This document shows, piece after piece, positions 6,597 through 9,342 of a stretch of 9,342 nucleotides of DNA. Each line of letters opens with the position of its first letter. Within the stretch, counting starts at the first letter, position 1. The stretch spans positions 1 to 9,342 of the forward strand of contig JABUUR010000357.1 in NCBI GenBank assembly GCA_021443065.1, given 5' to 3'. The notes below the pieces were generated by a model, which searched no databases, was not told the origin of the DNA, and saw nothing but the letters and a program-made list of their open reading frames with translations. Position numbers and translations under genes: made by a program. This stretch comes from Fibrobacter sp. (GTDB taxonomy: Bacteria; Fibrobacterota; Fibrobacteria; Fibrobacterales; Fibrobacteraceae).

Positions 6597-7322
6597 ATGA
6601 AGATTTCTGTTTGCATGGCCACCTATAACGGGGGACGCTACCTTCCTGAACAGTTGGAAAGTATTCTATGCCAGTTGCCCTCCGATGCAGAAATCGTCAT
6701 TGCTGACGACGGCTCCACCGACGGTACCATGCAAGTGGTTCGCAACTGCAATGATTCAAGAATCAAACTTTTGCCCTCTGCGGAACATCTCGGGCCGGTG
6801 TACAACTTTGAACGCTCCCTGCAGGCAGCGTCTGGCGACTTGATTTTTCTTGCAGATCAAGACGACCGCTGGCTTTCTGGCAAGGTCGACTCCGTTGTTC
6901 GCGCTGTCGAGGGTGGTGCTGCCTTGGTCGTCCATGACGCTTGCTTTATCGATGGTGTGGGTCGTGAACTGTCGGACCTTGGCTCCATGTGGAATAAACG
7001 GCCCTACCATAAAGGCGTCGTCAAGAACTGGCTAAAAAATTCCTACACGGGCTGCTGCATGGCTTTTACCCGTCAGGTGTTGCAATATGCACTACCGTTT
7101 CCCAAGAGCCTTCCCATGCACGACCAGTGGATCGGACTTGTGGCAGAACGCAAGTTTGCCGTTACCGCTATTTCGGACAAGTTGATTCAATATCGCATTC
7201 ACGAAAAAAACGCCACCCATCTGACGGGCGGCGAAACAAAAGGATCGGGCAACGTAAAGAAAGGTGCCGTCCAGAAAATCAAGTGGCGCCTTGATCTTTT
7301 GCGGGCCCTTCTGGTGGGGTAG
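6597..7322 (+). CDS. Family 2 glycosyltransferase, rhamnosyltransferase-like
   Basis: This 241-residue GT2 enzyme starts with ISVCMATYNGGRYLPEQLES (3-22), followed by IADDGSTDGT (35-44). ADQDDRW (86-92) is the metal-binding motif common in rhamnosyltransferase-like members, and HDQW (175-178) is the matching acidic site near the acceptor pocket. The real sugar donor may be different from rhamnose. It is somewhat shorter than many relatives but keeps all core motifs. The Shine-Dalgarno match is weak and the ATG lies 9 nt after the previous stop, so translation probably depends on coupling. Its last 44 nt overlap the oppositely oriented gene at 7279-7827. It appears to be the last gene of the operon. 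Confidence 0.85.
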   Translation: MKISVCMATYNGGRYLPEQLESILCQLPSDAEIVIADDGSTDGTMQVVRNCNDSRIKLLPSAEHLGPVYNFERSLQAASGDLIFLADQDDRWLSGKVDSVVRAVEGGAALVVHDACFIDGVGRELSDLGSMWNKRPYHKGVVKNWLKNSYTGCCMAFTRQVLQYALPFPKSLPMHDQWIGLVAERKFAVTAISDKLIQYRIHEKNATHLTGGETKGSGNVKKGAVQKIKWRLDLLRALLVG

Positions 7323-7827
7323 CCTGATCTGGCTCGACAAAGGCCCCCGCAGATACAAAGTCGTTCCAGCCGATGCTCACGATTGCCCCCGCCCGGGTCA
7401 GGTCTCCCTGGGCGTCTTCATATTCCTTCAAAAGGCGGCTCCATTCAGAAATATCCCGCTTGAACTTTACTTCCTTGTGGAGTTTCTTTTCCAACAGGTC
7501 TTGCTTCCACTGGGCTATGTCCCCCAGAAGTTTGCAGGACGCGTCCATGCTGTCCAGGTAGGCCGGTACGGCGTTCAAGAAATTTTTTTCAAAGTCCTTG
7601 GCCTTGGGCTTTGCCTGGGCCACGAGATTCTTTTGAATAATGATATTCCTGCGGATTTCCTTCATGAGCCGCACGATTCGAATAAAGTCCACCTGGGGCC
7701 AAATCAGGTTGAAAGGCCACATCTTTTTCCAGTGAAACTTGAAAATGGATTCGTGGGCCGTGTTCTTGGCACGCATCAGTTCTTTAAGGTTGCCAAAAAT
7801 AATTTGGGTTGGAAGCATATCACTCAT
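7279..7827 (-). CDS. Hypothetical helical protein, unknown function
   Basis: This 182-residue leftward gene is not recognised as any family. The product is largely hydrophilic and probably alpha-helical, with no signal peptide and no clear membrane span. A tryptophan/phenylalanine-rich segment (FKFHWKKMWPFNLIWPQVDF, about 29-48) is followed by long charged helices, then a Gly/Pro/Ala-rich tail that is encoded partly within the overlap with the glycosyltransferase gene. I prefer this strand to the opposing 200-codon frame. Its codons follow the AAG/GAA/GCC/CTG-type usage of the neighbours, and the opposing translation has the His/Val/Phe-rich look of an antisense frame. No Shine-Dalgarno is present. 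TTCACA-N17-TATATT ends 7 nt before the ATG. A second ATG occurs at codon 4. Confidence 0.68.
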   Translation of the reverse strand: MSDMLPTQIIFGNLKELMRAKNTAHESIFKFHWKKMWPFNLIWPQVDFIRIVRLMKEIRRNIIIQKNLVAQAKPKAKDFEKNFLNAVPAYLDSMDASCKLLGDIAQWKQDLLEKKLHKEVKFKRDISEWSRLLKEYEDAQGDLTRAGAIVSIGWNDFVSAGAFVEPDQATPPEGPAKDQGAT

Positions 7828-7834
7828 GGGGGAG

Positions 7835-7863
7835 AATATAACAAAAAGCCCGTTTTTTGTGAA
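7835..7863 (-). promoter_or_regulatory. Promoter of the leftward gene, predicted leaderless
   Basis: On the minus strand, TTCACA (7863-7858, 5 of 6 to consensus) is separated by 17 bp from TATATT (7840-7835, 5 of 6). Seven bases then lead to the ATG at 7827, so initiation would fall on the start codon. The spacer contains an inverted repeat, ACAAAAA (7841-7847) and TTTTTGT (7854-7860), which could be an operator or simply AT-rich spacer. Confidence 0.55.
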
Positions 7864-7885
7864 TAAATAAGGGGTGATTTATATT
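7857..7885 (+). promoter_or_regulatory. Promoter for the rightward membrane-protein pair
   Basis: TTGTGA (7857-7862, 4 of 6) and TATATT (7880-7885, 5 of 6) are separated by 17 bp. The predicted start near 7892 gives a leader of about 60 nt before the ATG at 7952. Its -35 box overlaps that of the divergent promoter by five bases, so the two promoters should not be occupied at once. A weaker alternative -10 is CATAAT at 7929-7934, without a good -35. Confidence 0.45.
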
Positions 7886-7891
7886 TTTTTG

Positions 7892-7941
7892 CTTGCATTT
7901 TCTAAATAAGGAATTAAATTCTAACTTGCATAATACTTGCA
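7892..7941 (+). repeat. Three CTTGCA direct repeats with 33- and 11-bp spacing
   Basis: CTTGCA occurs at 7892-7897, 7925-7930 and 7936-7941. The offsets of 33 and 11 bp are multiples of one helical turn. They lie between the predicted -10 box and the start codon. They may be regulator sites or chance; no known factor is recognised. Confidence 0.3.
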
Positions 7942-7951
7942 AAGGATATTT
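7941..7951 (+). promoter_or_regulatory. Ribosome binding site that fixes the ATG at 7952
   Basis: AAAGGA (7941-7946) with a five-base spacer precedes ATG 7952. This favours ATG over an in-frame TTG at 7937, which has no suitable ribosome binding site and would add five residues before the hydrophobic anchor. Confidence 0.65.
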
Positions 7952-8509
7952 ATGAACAACAAAAAATTTAAAATTCTGCTTATTGTAGACATTGTGGCTA
8001 TCATCGGCCTCTTTGCGCTGATGATGGTCCTTAAGGGCGGTTACGAAGAACAGGCTAAAAAGTCTGTGAGCGAACAACTCGATGCCTATCTGAACCAGAA
8101 CAATGCTGTGCTCCAGGACCAGTGGAAGTCCGTGGACCAGTACGGCATGGCCTGGAAACTTGTGTACGCCACCTTGACCGGCGACAAGACCGAAGCCTCC
8201 TTTGATGCTGCCGCAAAGGCTATCGAAGAAGACAAGGATGCCCGCTTCAAGCAACTTTCCCACATGTACACCGCAGCAGGCATTCCGCCCCAGGCTCAGA
8301 ATTCCATTAACGAAAAGGCCGGCATGGCAGACAAGTTCGTCCTCAAGAACGAGGGCGGAGTCAAGGAAGTGGCCTGCGGCAAGAACTGTGTCATCACCTT
8401 TACCTTTGCCAAGGGCAAGTTGAAGAATGCAGACTACAAGGCTCTTGCCGATTACAACATGGCTGACAACTTTAAACTGGATGCACCCGCTGCATTCCAT
8501 TTCGAATAA
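7952..8509 (+). CDS. Small membrane-anchored protein of unknown function (first of pair)
   Basis: This 185-residue protein is not recognised. A short basic N-terminus (MNNKKFK) is followed by one hydrophobic helix (about 8-27, with Asp13 inside it). There is no clear signal peptidase site, so it looks like a signal anchor with the bulk of the protein in the periplasm. Directly after the helix is KGGYEEQAKK (28-37), then amphipathic, probably helical sequence to about 105. The C-terminal part is more beta-like, with CGKNC at 142-146; these are the only two cysteines and could form a disulfide in the periplasm. The gene has its own promoter and a good ribosome binding site. It is followed 12 nt later by a similar gene, and the two probably form an operon and act together. 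Confidence 0.82.
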   Translation: MNNKKFKILLIVDIVAIIGLFALMMVLKGGYEEQAKKSVSEQLDAYLNQNNAVLQDQWKSVDQYGMAWKLVYATLTGDKTEASFDAAAKAIEEDKDARFKQLSHMYTAAGIPPQAQNSINEKAGMADKFVLKNEGGVKEVACGKNCVITFTFAKGKLKNADYKALADYNMADNFKLDAPAAFHFE

Positions 8510-8521
8510 GAGGTACTGACC

Positions 8522-9082
8522 ATGAATATTAAGACTATATCTATCGCCTTGGCTGCAGTGGCAGTCCTCCTTTTGGCAACCCTTCTTATGCAAAAGGGCG
8601 GCTACGTCTCCCAGGCTACGGAACATTATCAGAAGACCTCCGAAAAGTCCTTTAAGTCCGCATCCCAGGTGGTGCAGTATGTGAACAACTCCATCGATGT
8701 GAACAAGTCCGTCTGGGTTCTCGCCACCGAAATTGTGCAGAACGTCAAGACCTCCCAGGACCAGGCTCGTCTGGAGGCAAAACTTTTCCCCTCCACCAAG
8801 GGCAACATGAGTATTGCCAACAAGACTCGCAAGTTCGAGGCCAGTTCTGACTACTACATCGTCACCAACTTCGCAAAGGTTGAAGAAGACAAGAAGACCG
8901 GGGTAAAGTCCCTTGCCGGCCTCACCTCCGTGAACGTCAACGCTCTTCTGGGTAACGCCGTTGTTGCCGATGAGGAAGAAGGCGACGACGAAGATGCTGT
9001 CGAAGAAGAGGAAGAAGTCAAGCCCGTGAAAAAGGCTCCTGCAAAGGCCAAGAAGGGTAAGAAAGGCAAAAATCGCCGCTAA
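8522..9082 (+). CDS. Small membrane-anchored protein with polyampholyte C-terminal tail (second of pair)
   Basis: This 186-residue protein is not recognised. One N-terminal hydrophobic helix (about 6-23) is followed by KGGYVSQATE (25-34), which matches KGGYEEQAKK at the same place in the upstream gene. The two may be divergent paralogues, though the rest is only loosely similar. Residues 35-145 are mixed polar sequence. Residues 150-165 are almost wholly acidic (DEEEG, DDED, EEEEE), and 167-186 are Lys/Ala/Pro/Gly/Arg-rich (KPVKKAPAKAKKGKKGKNRR), like histone-H1-type tails. With the predicted topology the tail is periplasmic, where it could bind polyanionic envelope polymers; DNA binding would need the opposite topology. 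AAGAGG (8508-8513), 8 nt before the ATG, overlaps the upstream stop codon. Confidence 0.82.
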   Translation: MNIKTISIALAAVAVLLLATLLMQKGGYVSQATEHYQKTSEKSFKSASQVVQYVNNSIDVNKSVWVLATEIVQNVKTSQDQARLEAKLFPSTKGNMSIANKTRKFEASSDYYIVTNFAKVEEDKKTGVKSLAGLTSVNVNALLGNAVVADEEEGDDEDAVEEEEEVKPVKKAPAKAKKGKKGKNRR

Positions 9083-9112
9083 TACCTGTCATCCCGGCCT
9101 CCTTTAATTGTC

Positions 9113-9134
9113 ATCCCGGCCTCCGCGCCGGGAT
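9113..9134. repeat. Perfect 8-bp hairpin, repeat unit 1
   Basis: The arms ATCCCGGC (9113-9120) and GCCGGGAT (9127-9134) surround the loop CTCCGC. It lies 30 nt after the preceding stop codon. No T-run follows, so it is not a classic intrinsic terminator, but it could slow 3' decay of the transcript. Confidence 0.75.
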
Positions 9135-9171
9135 CCCCAGCACAATGTCCTCCCGGCCCCCTTTAATTGTC

Positions 9172-9193
9172 ATCCCGGCCTCCGCGCCGGGAT
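9172..9193. repeat. Perfect 8-bp hairpin, repeat unit 2
   Basis: This is identical in arms and loop to the hairpin at 9113-9134 and lies exactly 59 bp downstream. Conservation of the hairpin while the unit ends have diverged suggests that the hairpin is the functional or mobile core. Confidence 0.75.
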
Positions 9194-9220
9194 CTCTTGC
9201 GTATTGTCCCCGGAATCTCT

Positions 9221-9290
9221 TTTTACCCTGTCATTACATTGCCTACGGTTTCTCCGGTGCCCTCGAAAAAACTAAATTTGCAGGGTAAAA
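9221..9290. repeat. Perfect 10-bp inverted repeat, arms 50 bp apart
   Basis: TTTTACCCTG (9221-9230) and CAGGGTAAAA (9281-9290) are exact reverse complements. The right arm overlaps the candidate -10 box of the downstream gene. They could be paired operator sites for a looping regulator or the ends of a very small inserted element. No target-site duplication is visible at the outer edges. Confidence 0.5.
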
Positions 9291-9291
9291 T
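9263..9291 (+). promoter_or_regulatory. Candidate promoter for the gene at the right edge
   Basis: TCGAAA (9263-9268, 4 of 6) and TAAAAT (9286-9291, 5 of 6) are separated by 17 bp. Initiation near 9298 would give a leader of about 30 nt before ATG 9328. The -10 box sits in a 10-bp palindrome, TAAAATTTTA (9286-9295). Confidence 0.45.
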
Positions 9292-9300
9292 TTTAAATGG

Positions 9301-9317
9301 TGCCGGTTCCCCCGGCA
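9301..9317 (+). promoter_or_regulatory. Short hairpin abutting the ribosome binding site
   Basis: The arms TGCCGG (9301-9306) and CCGGCA (9312-9317) surround the loop TTCCC. The last paired base is also the first base of AAGAGG (9317-9322). In the leader RNA this structure could affect access to the ribosome binding site. The regulatory role is inference. Confidence 0.35.
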
Positions 9318-9327
9318 AGAGGTAAAA

Positions 9328-9342
9328 ATGCTCATTCTTCGT
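9328..9342 (+). CDS. 5' end of a gene cut by the window edge (first five codons, MLILR)
   Basis: AAGAGG (9317-9322) with a five-base spacer precedes ATG, and a candidate promoter lies upstream, so a real gene start is likely. Only MLILR can be read. Proteins of the CsrA/RsmA carbon-storage regulator family often begin MLIL or MLVL followed by a basic residue nearby, so CsrA is one possibility. Five residues are far too few to assign a product. Confidence 0.45.

Larger units (their letters stand above)
9087..9204. repeat. Two tandem 59-bp repeat units with GC-rich hairpin
   Basis: Unit 1 is 9087-9145 and unit 2 is 9146-9204. Each begins TGTC.TCCCGGC, has CTTTAAT, restarts with TGTCATCCCGGC after 22 bp, and contains a perfect hairpin. 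The units differ at only two positions in the first 49 bp and diverge in the last 10. A further TGTC at 9205, exactly one period later, suggests a decayed third unit. The GTCATCCC...GGGATC core resembles hairpin repeats scattered between genes in several bacterial phyla, so more copies elsewhere in this genome are expected. Confidence 0.8.

Noticed and set aside
7264..7866. Rightward 200-codon open frame overlapping the end of the glycosyltransferase
   Set aside because: It starts inside the glycosyltransferase gene without a good ribosome binding site. Its translation is rich in His, Val and Phe with no recognisable motif. The opposite strand has codon usage like the neighbouring genes and a near-consensus promoter.
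7937..7951. TTG start adding five residues to the first membrane protein
   Set aside because: ATG 7952 has AAAGGA at suitable spacing and gives a typical short basic N-terminus before the anchor helix. The TTG has no such site.
7820..8626. Leftward 268-codon open frame
   Set aside because: It is antisense to two supported genes and spans the divergent promoter region, so it would need transcription through both; the translation has no recognisable motif.
9113..9193. Intrinsic terminators for the membrane-protein operon
   Set aside because: The hairpins are strong but neither is followed by a run of T. An effect on mRNA 3' stability remains possible.
9087..9204. CRISPR array
   Set aside because: The 59-bp units are contiguous tandem copies whose similarity covers nearly the full unit. 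There are no unique spacers of constant size between short repeats and no cas genes.

Overview
The window most likely comes from a Fibrobacter-type genome (phylum Fibrobacterota). The strongest clue is the 873-residue secreted protein. It ends in three copies of the FISUMP ('Fibrobacter succinogenes major paralogous') domain, recognisable from the repeated motifs VKIGDQVWMAENLNIKTPEG and CPAGWHLP. No rRNA, tRNA, transposase, CRISPR array or phage gene is visible, and I see no defence system.

Positions 158-7322 form one tightly packed rightward operon for a surface glycan. Its order is fdtA-like ketoisomerase, large secreted CsgG-like/PEGA/FISUMP protein, fdtB-like PLP aminotransferase, WzxE-like flippase, then two family 2 glycosyltransferases. 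FdtA and FdtB together should convert dTDP-4-keto-6-deoxyglucose to a dTDP-3-amino-3,6-dideoxyhexose. The glycosyltransferases would build an undecaprenyl-linked oligosaccharide and the flippase would move it across the inner membrane. Gaps are 12 nt or less or the genes overlap, so translational coupling is likely. The odd member is the FISUMP protein, which sits between two enzymes that act consecutively. The acetyltransferase, dTDP-sugar precursor genes, polymerase and initiating transferase of such a pathway are not in the window.

Positions 7279-7827 hold a leftward gene of unknown function that overlaps the last glycosyltransferase tail to tail. From 7952 to 9082, two small rightward genes encode N-terminally membrane-anchored proteins that share a KGGY..QA motif just after the membrane helix. 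The second ends in a highly charged acidic-then-basic tail. After them come two 59-bp tandem repeats with GC-rich hairpins, a 10-bp inverted repeat, a candidate promoter, and the first five codons of a gene cut by the window edge.

The most notable regulatory observation is that two unrelated genes (158 and the leftward gene at 7827) lack a Shine-Dalgarno sequence. Each has a TATATT box exactly 7 nt before the ATG, as expected for leaderless mRNAs. The divergent promoters at 7835-7885 also appear to share an overlapping -35 region. These are readings by eye and need experimental or comparative confirmation.
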